DNA from: Maribacter sedimenticola
Lineage (GTDB): Bacteria; Bacteroidota; Bacteroidia; Flavobacteriales; Flavobacteriaceae
Assembly: GCF_900188415.1 (NCBI RefSeq)
Contig: NZ_FZNV01000003.1
Location: 558,001 to 622,000, forward strand
Length of the DNA: 64,000 nt
Direction of reading: 5' to 3'
Shown here piece by piece: positions 9,895 through 18,640 of the stretch. Both the position numbers and the translations under genes were made by a program. The notes beneath the pieces were generated by a model. It did no database searches. It saw nothing but the letters and a program-made list of their open reading frames with translations, and had not been told where the DNA came from. Position 1 is the first letter of the stretch; each line of letters starts with the position of its first letter.

Positions 9895-10737
9895 TTAAAA
9901 CCGTGACCGGTACTGTGTTGGGGAACACCCCTTTAGTTCCTTGAACTTTCTGTTGAAATTGGCAATATTATTGAACCCGCATTCTTCGGAAACCAATGAG
10001 ATGGATAGTTCTGGTTTATTTACAATTAGCTTACAAGCATTCTCTATCCGTATTTCAATTAAAAATTGAAAAAATGTTTTATTGGTTCGCTTCTTAAAAT
10101 AGCGACAAAATGCATTGCGACTCATGTTGGCCACACTTGAAATTTCTTCCAGACTAATAGGCTCGCTATACTGTTCCATTGCATATTTGTACACATTGTT
10201 CATTCGTTTTCCCTCATCATCGGAAAAAGATTTTTTATAGACAAAAGAAGATAAGGGAGACGTTTTCGATTTTGTTACAAGACTGATAATCGTTAGCAAC
10301 GTAGCTATCTGTTCCACTTTGTTCTGGGAAGCTAGTTTATGGAATTCTCCTATAATCTGTTGTGTATTGCTAAGCACCCTCATGCCCAACTCAGATTTTT
10401 TAAAAAATTCTTTGGTCAGAGAAAGGTCCGCAATTTCAAAAAAATCCTTCCCAAAGGAATGTAAATCAAAAAAGAGCGTATGCATTTCCGATCTGGGAGA
10501 AGCAACCGTATCGCTCTTAAAAACGTGGGGCACAAAGCCCCCAATGACTAGAATATCGTGTGCTTTGTATTCATTTATTGAATCTCCGACTATCAAAGTA
10601 CCTTCGCCTTGGGGAATATAACTTATCTGTATTTCTCCATGTTGATGCAGTTGGTCATAAAATGCCTCTTCCCTATCCACTTGGTAAACAAGGGCTTCAT
10701 TTCTAGGTTTAGGAATTTTAAACGGTAAAACTTTCAA
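9895..10737 (-). CDS. AraC-family transcriptional regulator with N-terminal cupin domain
   Basis: The 280-residue protein has a cupin-like sugar-sensing region (about 15-125, with HGEIQISYIPQGEG) and a C-terminal AraC DNA-binding domain (about 180-280) containing two helix-turn-helix units (LEEISSVANMSRNAFCRYF and the FNNIANFNRKFKEL signature) and ending PTQYRSRF. It is not a hybrid two-component or ECF sigma/anti-sigma regulator, the types more common for Bacteroidota PULs. It lies between susCD and the GH127 gene, on the opposite strand, so it probably controls both. Recurrent TATGGAT-like motifs upstream of both target groups are candidate sites. Confidence 0.9.
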   Translation of the reverse strand: MKVLPFKIPKPRNEALVYQVDREEAFYDQLHQHGEIQISYIPQGEGTLIVGDSINEYKAHDILVIGGFVPHVFKSDTVASPRSEMHTLFFDLHSFGKDFFEIADLSLTKEFFKKSELGMRVLSNTQQIIGEFHKLASQNKVEQIATLLTIISLVTKSKTSPLSSFVYKKSFSDDEGKRMNNVYKYAMEQYSEPISLEEISSVANMSRNAFCRYFKKRTNKTFFQFLIEIRIENACKLIVNKPELSISLVSEECGFNNIANFNRKFKELKGCSPTQYRSRF

Positions 10738-11230
10738 TATTTAAATTTTAAGTTAATCAACTCTAGATAGATTCCAATCTTATCGTCAACATCATCAAGT
10801 AAACACTACCAAGGGTATACGCTACAGGTATATTTTAGATATGTTATCATACCAATACCCTCATAATCCATAATGTTCTCTACACGGATCAAATATGGAT
10901 CCATAAAATTGAATTCTATTCAAAATTCACTTTTTTATTTGACATTTCCAGTTTAAGGATAATATAGTATCAGTATCTGTTAATATGGATTATAAAAAGG
11001 CGCAAGAATATCAATAGTTTTATTCTAAATTATTCTTGGTGGCTTTATAAAAAACAAATAAGTGCGTTTTATACATTTATTTATTATGCTTCATACAATC
11101 TGTACTTGTTATGGCTACGCCAAAGAAATAATCTAGCTGTATATAAAACCTAATTTACCGCTTGTATGAATCTCGTTCAGGTCAAATTTACAAGCTATTA
11201 GATATAATAAAACCTTAAGGCAAGGCTATC
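10738..11230. promoter_or_regulatory. Divergent regulatory region between the AraC-type regulator and GH127
   Basis: This 493-base stretch has no gene. It holds several copies of a TATGGAT motif: inverted at 10863-10875 (ATAATCCATAATG), in the palindrome TATGGATCCATA at 10894-10905, and as TAATATGGAT at 10981-10990. It also has the 14-mer GGATAATATAGTAT at 10957-10970, found with one mismatch before susC. These look like operator sites for the neighbouring AraC-type protein, which is inference. Confidence 0.45.
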
Positions 11231-14200
11231 ATGAAAATTGAAATTGACAAAATGATATTTACCCGTACAATCATTTATTTTTTAAGTGTAGTCTCATTCC
11301 TGTCCTCTTTTTTAACGTCTGCACAGGACGGCAACCAAATTTTGGACGGAATAGGTGAAACCGGACTCATAGCACGCTATCTCTTTAATGGCGATGCAAA
11401 AGATTGGTCCAGGAACAATTTACATGCCTCCATAGAAGGATCGGGCGCTTCTTTTGTTCATGACGAAACATTTGGCAAGGTACTATCATTGAACAAAAGC
11501 GGCAAAAACTTTATTTCCCTGCCCCATGACGCCATTTTGCAAGAAGAATCCCTTAGTATTACCGGATGGGTAAAGCTACATACGAACAAATTAGGTCAAT
11601 TTTTCTTTGATTTTGGTAAGAACAATGCATCCCGTATGTATCTGGCACCAATGGGCACTATGGATACGGAAGGGTTACAAAATGTGCTCAACACAAGCAA
11701 CGGCCATTCGTACAGAATAGGGTCAAAAGCTTTTGAAACGGGTCAATGGTACCATATAGCTATGGTTAACAACACCCCATCAAAAGTAATTAGCACCTAC
11801 CTAAATGGTGAGCTTGTGGATACGGCCAATGATGTAACAGTGGCCTTGGAACAGTTATTTGATCAAGCATCCAACCAAAAAAATAAATTATATATCGGTA
11901 AATCAATAACGGGCAATGATTCTTACCTTTTTGGCCTGTTACATGATTTTAGAATCTACCGCATTCCCTTAAGCCATAAACAAGTTTCAAGAATTTATGA
12001 GAGTGCCGGTAACTCAGAAACATCCAATAATAAACCTAAAAAAGATAGCGAAGATGACCTTCAAAAATTTCCCGATACTGTTCCGCAGTTATACAACGCC
12101 TATTTACAAAATATAGAAGATGTTCAGGTAACCACCCAGGTGGGACACTTACCACGATTGCCCCGTTTTGTTAAGGGCACATATACCAATAATATACAGG
12201 GGCCGGCAGTACGCATTCTCTGGCCAGCCCCTAAAGATAATGCACAAGTGCTAAGCCCTGGCACCTATCAAATACTAGGAAATATACCGGGATCACCGCT
12301 AAAAGCAAAGGCCACGGTAACCGTAAAAGAAAACATGGAAATTAAACGCCCTGATCAACGGTTGGCCTCCTTTACCTTGGAACAGGTTTCCCTGACCAAA
12401 GACTTGGCGGGTAACGATACCAAGTTCATAGAAAACAGGGACAAATTTATATCCACATTGGCACAGACCGATCCAGATGCCTTTCTCTATATGTTTAGAA
12501 ACGCATTTGGAATAGCCCAACCTAGTGGTGCCGAACCTCTTGGTGTTTGGGACAGTCAAGAAACTAAATTGAGGGGGCATGCCACCGGGCATTACCTTAC
12601 GGCAATTGCCCAAGCCTATGCAAGTACCGGTTACGATAAGGAATTACAAAACAATTTTGGCCGTAAAATGGAATATATGGTGAATACGCTGTATAAACTT
12701 TCCCAAATGTCCGGTCAACCCAAGGAAAACGGAGGAGCATTTGTAGCGGATCCCAACGAAGTGCCCTTTGGTCCCGGAAAGACGGCGTACGATTCCGATA
12801 TACGCGAAACCAGTATACGTACCGATTATTGGAATTGGGGAAGAGGCTTTATTAGCGCTTATCCACCAGATCAATTTATCATGTTGGAAAAAGGTGCTAC
12901 CTATGGTACCAACGACACACAAATATGGGCCCCATATTACACCTTGCATAAGATACTTGCCGGTTTAATGGATGTATATGAGATAAGTGGTAACCAAAAA
13001 GCACTTGAAATTACCAAGGGAATGGGAAATTGGATTCATACCCGTCTAAGTAAATTGCCGAAAGCAACCCTTATTAAAATGTGGAACACCTATATAGCCG
13101 GTGAGTATGGTGGTATGAACGAAGCAATGGCCAGGCTATACAAGCTTACGAACGACAGCCGCTATTTAGAAACTGCCCAATTGTTCGATAATATAAAAAT
13201 GTTCTATGGCGATGCCGAACACACCCACGGAATCACTAAAAATGTAGACACTTTCCGCGGTTTGCACGCCAACCAACATATTCCCCAAATAATGGGTGCA
13301 TTGACCACTTACCAAGCATCCAACGATCATAAATACTACCAAGTGGCAGATAATTTTTGGTATAAAACAACCAATGATTATATGTATAGTATTGGTGGGG
13401 TCGCAGGAGCACGAAACCCCACCAACGCCGAATGCTTCATAGGAGAACCGGCCACCTTATATGAAAATGGGCTGTCCTCCGGTGGACAAAATGAAACCTG
13501 TGCAACCTATAACATGTTAAAGTTATCCCGAAACCTATTTCTTTTTGACCATAGGGCAGAACTAATGGATTATTATGAACGCGGACTTTACAATCATATT
13601 TTGGCTTCTGTGGCAGAGGACAGTCCTGCAAATACATATCATGTACCCTTAAGGCCAAGTTCCGTAAAGCACTTTGGAAACCCCCACATGAAGGGCTTTA
13701 CCTGTTGCAACGGCACAGCGTTGGAAAGCAATACCAAACTTCAAAACTCCATTTACTTTAGAAGCGTGGACAACCAAGCGCTGTATGTAAATCTTTATGT
13801 GCCTTCAACACTAGACTGGACCGAAAAAAATATCAGTATACAACAAGCTACCAATTTTCCACATGAGGACAGAACACGGTTGACCGTAACCGGCAAGGGT
13901 AAATTTGACCTGAATGTAAGGGTGCCATATTGGGCAACCAAGGGATTCTTTGTTCATATAAACGGTAAACCCGTAAAAGTAAAGGCCACCCCTGGCAGCT
14001 ATCTTACCCTTAACCGCAAATGGAAAAACGGTGATATCATAGAATTACAGATGCCTTTTCAATTTCACTTATCGCCCATTATGGATCAGCAGAATATTGC
14101 AAGTCTATTTTATGGACCTATCCTTTTGGCCGCACAGGAATCCGAGCCCCGTAAAGAATGGAGAAAAGTGACCTTGGATTTGAAAGATTTAGGCAAGACC

Positions 14201-14311
14201 ATAAAAGGAGACCCAAAAAAATTGGAATTTTCCATTGACGGTACGCTCTTTAAACCCTTTTATGAAACTTATGGCCGACATTCCGTTTATCTGGATGTTT
14301 CGCTAAAATAA
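11231..14311 (+). CDS. Secreted LamG-GH127 beta-L-arabinofuranosidase
   Basis: The 1026-residue protein has a signal peptide ending near LTSAQ, a LamG/concanavalin-like domain (about 35-255), a short Ig-like linker (about 310-375) and a GH127 (former DUF1680) catalytic region (about 380-1020). Compared with Bifidobacterium HypBA1, the catalytic set is present: Glu739 (in GEPA, matching Glu322), Glu755 and Cys757 of the ETC motif (matching Glu338 and Cys340, same 16-residue spacing), and Cys825-Cys826 of TCC (matching nucleophile Cys417 and Cys418 of the zinc site). It should release L-arabinofuranose from beta-linked chains outside the cytoplasm. A start at the in-frame ATG 11252 is possible. 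Confidence 0.88.
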   Translation: MKIEIDKMIFTRTIIYFLSVVSFLSSFLTSAQDGNQILDGIGETGLIARYLFNGDAKDWSRNNLHASIEGSGASFVHDETFGKVLSLNKSGKNFISLPHDAILQEESLSITGWVKLHTNKLGQFFFDFGKNNASRMYLAPMGTMDTEGLQNVLNTSNGHSYRIGSKAFETGQWYHIAMVNNTPSKVISTYLNGELVDTANDVTVALEQLFDQASNQKNKLYIGKSITGNDSYLFGLLHDFRIYRIPLSHKQVSRIYESAGNSETSNNKPKKDSEDDLQKFPDTVPQLYNAYLQNIEDVQVTTQVGHLPRLPRFVKGTYTNNIQGPAVRILWPAPKDNAQVLSPGTYQILGNIPGSPLKAKATVTVKENMEIKRPDQRLASFTLEQVSLTKDLAGNDTKFIENRDKFISTLAQTDPDAFLYMFRNAFGIAQPSGAEPLGVWDSQETKLRGHATGHYLTAIAQAYASTGYDKELQNNFGRKMEYMVNTLYKLSQMSGQPKENGGAFVADPNEVPFGPGKTAYDSDIRETSIRTDYWNWGRGFISAYPPDQFIMLEKGATYGTNDTQIWAPYYTLHKILAGLMDVYEISGNQKALEITKGMGNWIHTRLSKLPKATLIKMWNTYIAGEYGGMNEAMARLYKLTNDSRYLETAQLFDNIKMFYGDAEHTHGITKNVDTFRGLHANQHIPQIMGALTTYQASNDHKYYQVADNFWYKTTNDYMYSIGGVAGARNPTNAECFIGEPATLYENGLSSGGQNETCATYNMLKLSRNLFLFDHRAELMDYYERGLYNHILASVAEDSPANTYHVPLRPSSVKHFGNPHMKGFTCCNGTALESNTKLQNSIYFRSVDNQALYVNLYVPSTLDWTEKNISIQQATNFPHEDRTRLTVTGKGKFDLNVRVPYWATKGFFVHINGKPVKVKATPGSYLTLNRKWKNGDIIELQMPFQFHLSPIMDQQNIASLFYGPILLAAQESEPRKEWRKVTLDLKDLGKTIKGDPKKLEFSIDGTLFKPFYETYGRHSVYLDVSLK

Positions 14312-14404
14312 AACCTGTTGTAAGATGGGGCCCAATTACATAAATCAGTTTTTCCTATTAAACAATATATCCATGCCTAAGGGCAATAATGAAAGACAAT
14401 TACC

Positions 14405-17107
14405 ATGAATAAGATGCACACAAAATTTTGGTTATTAACAGGACTAGTTCTAATTATCTCATGTAAACTATCCGCTCAAAAAAGCTATTGGAGCAACGTA
14501 GAGCATAGGGAGCCTACATTAGGGGTTGCGGAGGTGTTCCAAAAACATAACACACCAGAATTTCAGCTGAAATTGGTAAAAGCTTCGCAAACCGTAGCGG
14601 CATTGAGACCAATGGACGAGTTATCATTTGACTACACCCCAGGCGAAAGGTTGGAAGTAAGGGACAAGGACAGCCTTTACCATTTAGGGGATATCAATCT
14701 AAGGATCAAGACTTCATCTGGCCATTGGAAAACATATTCAACGGCCAGCAATAGAGCTCCGGTCACCCCACTGGCAATAACGGATAGTGTGCTGGCAGCT
14801 GCAGATTTGGCCAATACCCTACCTAAGGATATACCCGTTTCCATAAAACGTTTCTATGAATTGGATAAAGGGCAATTGGTCATGCGTTTTGAAATTACAA
14901 ATATGCAGGATACGCCAATAGAGATAGGTGCTTTGGGTGTACCCATGATTTTTAACAATATTCTAGAAGGTAAATCATTGACTGAGGCCCATAAGCAAAA
15001 TGTTTTTTTTGATCCATATATTGGCAAGGATGCAGGATATTTAGAGGTAAAAAGGCTAAGTGGAAAAGGGCCTGCCTTATTGGTCATACCAAAAGAACAC
15101 ATGGCCTTTGAGGCATACCGTCCTCTATTGGACGATCCCACAAGAAAAAGCATTGTATTTGAAGGTTTTCATGAATGGATGGCACATAGCAAGGCCTATG
15201 CGGAAAATGAATGGCAAGGCGTAGAACAATGGAACAAACCAACATCTGTAGTACTACAACCCAATACCACTAAAAATTATGCCTTAAAGTTTGTCCTGTC
15301 CAAAGGTGTTAAGCATATTCAGGAAACGTTGATCAAGGAAGAAAGACCCGTTGTTGTAGGCGTACCTGGTTATGTAATACCAATGGATGTAAAGGCACAT
15401 CTTTACGTGAATTATAAAAGTGAGATTAAGTCTTTTGATGTTTATCCAAAAAATGCATTGAAAATTAAGGAAGACGGTACTACTACAACCGGCTTAAAAA
15501 AGTACCTCGTCTCCGGTAAAAAATGGGGAAGGGCAAGGTTGACCATTAGCTATAACAACGGTGTTGAACAGACCGTTAACTATAAGGTCATTAAGCCTGA
15601 AGCGGAAGTCATTAAGGATTTTGGAAATTTTTTGACCACGGAGCAATGGTATGATAACCCCAATGATCCTTTTGGCAGAAGTCCATCACCCATCTCCTAT
15701 GACTATGAAAAAAAAGAACAGGTTACCCAAGACGGCAGGGTTTGGATCAGTGGTCTTAGTGATGAAGGTGGTGCGGGAAGTTGGCTTGCGGCAATTATGA
15801 AACAATTGGTACAACCTAACAGAACAGAAATTCAAAAACTTCAGGAATTTATAGACCATGTGCTATGGGGAAATATTCAATATAGCGAAGGACCGTACAA
15901 ATATGGGGTCAAAAAAAGCCTTTTTTATTATGAACCGGATTCATTGCCAAAAGGCACCTATGACAAAAATATTGATTATACCACCTGGGCAGCTTGGGAC
16001 CATAAGCACGCCAATGATCGCGGTAGATCTTTTAATTATCCGCATGTAGCCGCCTCGTATTGGGTCATGTACCGCTTGGCACGATATTATAACGGACTGG
16101 TAGATAATAAAAATTGGGATTGGTATCTGAAAAATGCTTACCATACTACCATAGCTATGATGGAACAGGCTCCCTATTATGCCCAATTTGGACAAATGGA
16201 AGGTTCCGTGTTCCTATCGATCCTTAAAGATCTGCAGAATGAAAACTATGATGAAATGGCCACTGACCTAGAAGCAAGAATGAAAGAACGCGCAGACCAT
16301 TGGAAAGCGCTTGACTATCCTTTTGGCAGTGAAATGCCATGGGATTCCACAGGGCAGGAGGAAGTCTATACCTGGACAGACTATTTTGGTTATGAACATA
16401 AGGCCAATATTACCTTAAATGCCATACTGGCCTATATGCCAACCATGCCACATTGGGCCTATAACGGTAATGCCAGGAGATATTGGGATTTTCTTTATGG
16501 TGGCAAGGCCGGGGAAACCTCAAGGGTAGAACGCCAAATACATCATTATGGCTCTGGAATTAATGCAATACCGGTGCTTAAGCAATACCGAAAAACTCCA
16601 GATTTTTATTTGCTCAAAGTGGGGTATGGAGGGCTTATGGGAAGTATTTCAAATATTACCCAAGACGGATTTGGACCTGCCGCATTCCATTCATATCCTT
16701 CATCATTAAAAATAGATGGAATATCCGGTGATTATGGTTCCGGCTTCTATGGATATGCGGTAAACTCGGCAACCTACATCACCAACAACGACAAATTGGG
16801 CTGGTTGGCCTTTGGGGGCAATGTTTCACAAAAAGGAACTTCCATTGAAGTGATACCTACTACAGCGGCTAAATCCAAAATATATCTTACTCCCAAAAAA
16901 CTATGGATGACTCTGGATGCGGGAAGCATAAATAAAATAGCATACGATACTTCTACGGAAAAGGTCACCCTGGTTTTGGACCCAAAAACCGAACATACGC
17001 CAAAGGCTTATTTGCGGGTAGATGACAGTATAGTTCTACCCTATAAAAAGGTTAGAGGAGCCTATGAAATTGAATTGGATGATACTGTAAAAGAAATTAC
17101 GTTGTAA
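14405..17107 (+). CDS. Large secreted protein, DUF5695-like (six-hairpin glycosidase type)
   Basis: The 900-residue protein has a signal peptide ending near KLSAQ, a beta-rich N-terminal half (about 30-390) and a helical, aromatic-rich C-terminal half (about 400-800; for example GRSFNYPHVAASYW and EMPWDSTGQEEVY) that recalls an (alpha/alpha)6 toroid, followed by a beta tail. From memory this matches DUF5695, found in Bacteroidota, Paenibacillus and fungi and often called six-hairpin glycosidase-like; catalytic activity is not established to my knowledge. Conserved-looking acidic residues in SGLSDEGGAGS and MPWDSTGQEE are candidates for catalysis. It follows the GH127 gene after 93 bases and shares its terminator, so the two probably act on the same glycan. 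Confidence 0.65.
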   Translation: MNKMHTKFWLLTGLVLIISCKLSAQKSYWSNVEHREPTLGVAEVFQKHNTPEFQLKLVKASQTVAALRPMDELSFDYTPGERLEVRDKDSLYHLGDINLRIKTSSGHWKTYSTASNRAPVTPLAITDSVLAAADLANTLPKDIPVSIKRFYELDKGQLVMRFEITNMQDTPIEIGALGVPMIFNNILEGKSLTEAHKQNVFFDPYIGKDAGYLEVKRLSGKGPALLVIPKEHMAFEAYRPLLDDPTRKSIVFEGFHEWMAHSKAYAENEWQGVEQWNKPTSVVLQPNTTKNYALKFVLSKGVKHIQETLIKEERPVVVGVPGYVIPMDVKAHLYVNYKSEIKSFDVYPKNALKIKEDGTTTTGLKKYLVSGKKWGRARLTISYNNGVEQTVNYKVIKPEAEVIKDFGNFLTTEQWYDNPNDPFGRSPSPISYDYEKKEQVTQDGRVWISGLSDEGGAGSWLAAIMKQLVQPNRTEIQKLQEFIDHVLWGNIQYSEGPYKYGVKKSLFYYEPDSLPKGTYDKNIDYTTWAAWDHKHANDRGRSFNYPHVAASYWVMYRLARYYNGLVDNKNWDWYLKNAYHTTIAMMEQAPYYAQFGQMEGSVFLSILKDLQNENYDEMATDLEARMKERADHWKALDYPFGSEMPWDSTGQEEVYTWTDYFGYEHKANITLNAILAYMPTMPHWAYNGNARRYWDFLYGGKAGETSRVERQIHHYGSGINAIPVLKQYRKTPDFYLLKVGYGGLMGSISNITQDGFGPAAFHSYPSSLKIDGISGDYGSGFYGYAVNSATYITNNDKLGWLAFGGNVSQKGTSIEVIPTTAAKSKIYLTPKKLWMTLDAGSINKIAYDTSTEKVTLVLDPKTEHTPKAYLRVDDSIVLPYKKVRGAYEIELDDTVKEITL

Positions 17108-17186
17108 GAAGCAATTGTGCACTTTTGTCCAACATAAAATCATCTATTATTATACCATAAGGTTAAAGTCCAAACCTCTACGCATA

Positions 17187-17218
17187 AAAAAAGGCTTCCA
17201 AATTTGGAAGCCTTTTTT
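17187..17218. terminator. Bidirectional terminator at the left edge of the tRNA-Ala island
   Basis: AAAAAAGGCTTCCAAA followed by its perfect reverse complement gives a strong stem with A and T runs on either side. It ends the GH127/DUF5695-like unit. It also directly abuts the partial tRNA-Ala copy, as expected for the original terminator of tRNA-Ala before the island inserted. Confidence 0.9.
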
Positions 17219-17261
17219 GTGGAGAATACCGGATTCGAACCGGTGACCTCTTGCCTGCCAG
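17218..17261 (-). repeat. Left attachment repeat: 3' half of tRNA-Ala(GGC)
   Basis: These 44 bases are identical to 24132-24175, which covers the 3' half of the intact tRNA-Ala(GGC) gene (acceptor 3' strand, T arm, variable loop and anticodon stem up to the anticodon loop). After base 17261 the match stops abruptly. A truncated 3' tRNA copy in direct orientation with an intact tRNA is the hallmark of integrase-mediated insertion into a tRNA gene. Confidence 0.92.
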
Positions 17262-17373
17262 TCCGAAATTCCTTAATACATCAAAATAATCCGCTACTTG
17301 TTGATTTACAGAATATTAAATTAATTTTCATAAGATTTATATTCATATGACATCATATGAACACCAACAAAAC

Positions 17374-17392
17374 TGTGCACAGACTGTGCATT
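17374..17392 (+). repeat. Left copy of a TGTGCA-type repeat near the island end
   Basis: TGTGCACAGACTGTGCATT contains TGTGCA twice and matches 24065-24083 at 17 of 19 positions in the same orientation. It lies 113 bases inside the left tRNA repeat. Its position suggests an arm-type integrase binding site. Confidence 0.5.
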
Positions 17393-17421
17393 TTTATTTC
17401 TAATTTGAAGTAGTTTAAGAG

Positions 17422-17565
17422 ATGAAAAGGGCTAAAGTTAGACTCATATTTGATACTCGAAAATCTTCGAAAAATGCAATTTCTGAATTGTATCCTATTG
17501 CATTACAATTATTCCAAACTAAGCCAAGAATTATTCAATTACCATATGAAACTTTAAAAAATTGA
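17422..17565 (+). pseudogene. Possible N-terminal stub of a tyrosine integrase
   Basis: A 47-codon frame starts ATG and reads MKRAKVRLIFDTRKSS, then ends at TGA. The opening resembles the arm-DNA-binding beginning of Bacteroidota phage-type integrases (K-x-x-L-I-F-D-x-R-K). Its position, 160 bases inside the left tRNA repeat and transcribed inward, is where an integrase gene would sit. The rest of the integrase is not visible; downstream frames up to 17980 are short and broken. Identity is tentative because the matching stretch is brief. Confidence 0.35.
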
Positions 17566-17980
17566 TGGGTTGTAATTCATTCTGTCTAAAACGCTCTGTT
17601 CTTGTAAATAAAAGTATTGACTGCTCAAAAGTCAACCAAATTCTATATGGACAAACTTGATGTTGTGAGAAGCTTGATTAATAAACTCGGAGAAGCTATC
17701 CAATATATAAACTTAGATACTCTAGTATCAGAAATCAAAGAAAAATGGCAGGTATAGATTAGCCTATCTATAAAAGGTAAACTATCAAACGGTTGACTTT
17801 AAAAGTTTGGAGGCAAGTCATTAATGACATAAAACTGAAAACAAATAAGCTAAGCTCAGCTTATGGTATCTCAATGGAATAAAAGCTTTTATAAAATTCA
17901 ATAATAATCAAGATTTAAGACTAGACCAATTGAAAAAAATTGTGTACTCTTGTGCTGAATTCCTTTGTTTATCTACTGCT
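17566..17980. other. Degenerate stretch inside the island
   Basis: Only short frames are seen, including a 36-codon one at 17647-17757 (MDKLDVVRSLINKLGE). None is recognisable. It reads like decayed coding DNA left between the integrase stub and the response regulator. Confidence 0.4.
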
Positions 17981-18622
17981 CTATATGAGCCCCCAATCCA
18001 CAGCTTTTCTGACCATTCCTACAGAATTCTTCACCTCCATTTTAACAAAAAGATTTCTTTTGTGCGTTGCTACTGTATTGGTGCTTACAAATAACGCATC
18101 TGCAATCTCTTGAGTGGTATATTCTTGTGCTATAAGTTTTATGACCTCAATTTCCCGCTTGGTAATCTTAGGGATTGTTCCTTCTTTGACCTTAGGGTTT
18201 TCTACAAGGCTTTCAATCATCTTTTCTGTCAAATGAGAGCTTATGACCTTTTTGCCTTCATGGGCATCCTTGATACCCTGTATTAAATATTTTTTTGAAG
18301 TATTCTTCAGCAAATACCCTATAGCACCAACCTTGAATAGCGAAGTTATAATACTGCCTTCATCGTTTGTAGTAAGCATGATGATTTTTACGTTTGGAAA
18401 GGATTTTTTAACATGCATGGTAGTTTCCAATCCATCCATAATGGGCATTTGAAGATCCAACAATAATACGTCCACTGTTTCCGTTTTAAGGAATTCCAAT
18501 ACTTCAAGGCCGTTACAGGCAGTGCCAATTACGTTTAAGGACCTGTCTTTGGTCAAAATTGCCTTTAAACCGTCTAACAATATCTGATGATCATCCGCTA
18601 TCAGTACCTTTATCTTTTCCAT
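17981..18622 (-). CDS. NarL/LuxR-family response regulator
   Basis: The 213-residue protein has a receiver domain (about 1-120) with the acidic pair Asp10-Asp11 and phospho-acceptor Asp56 (LLLDLQMP), then a LuxR-type helix-turn-helix (about 148-210) with the signature TTQEIADALFVSTNTVATH. It lies 18 bases downstream of the histidine kinase gene in the same direction, making a standard two-component pair. The DNA target is unknown. The only striking operator-like sequence nearby is the palindrome at 20652-20669 upstream of the kinase. Confidence 0.93.
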   Translation of the reverse strand: MEKIKVLIADDHQILLDGLKAILTKDRSLNVIGTACNGLEVLEFLKTETVDVLLLDLQMPIMDGLETTMHVKKSFPNVKIIMLTTNDEGSIITSLFKVGAIGYLLKNTSKKYLIQGIKDAHEGKKVISSHLTEKMIESLVENPKVKEGTIPKITKREIEVIKLIAQEYTTQEIADALFVSTNTVATHKRNLFVKMEVKNSVGMVRKAVDWGLI

Positions 18623-18640
18623 ATCAGTTCCATGTATTAA

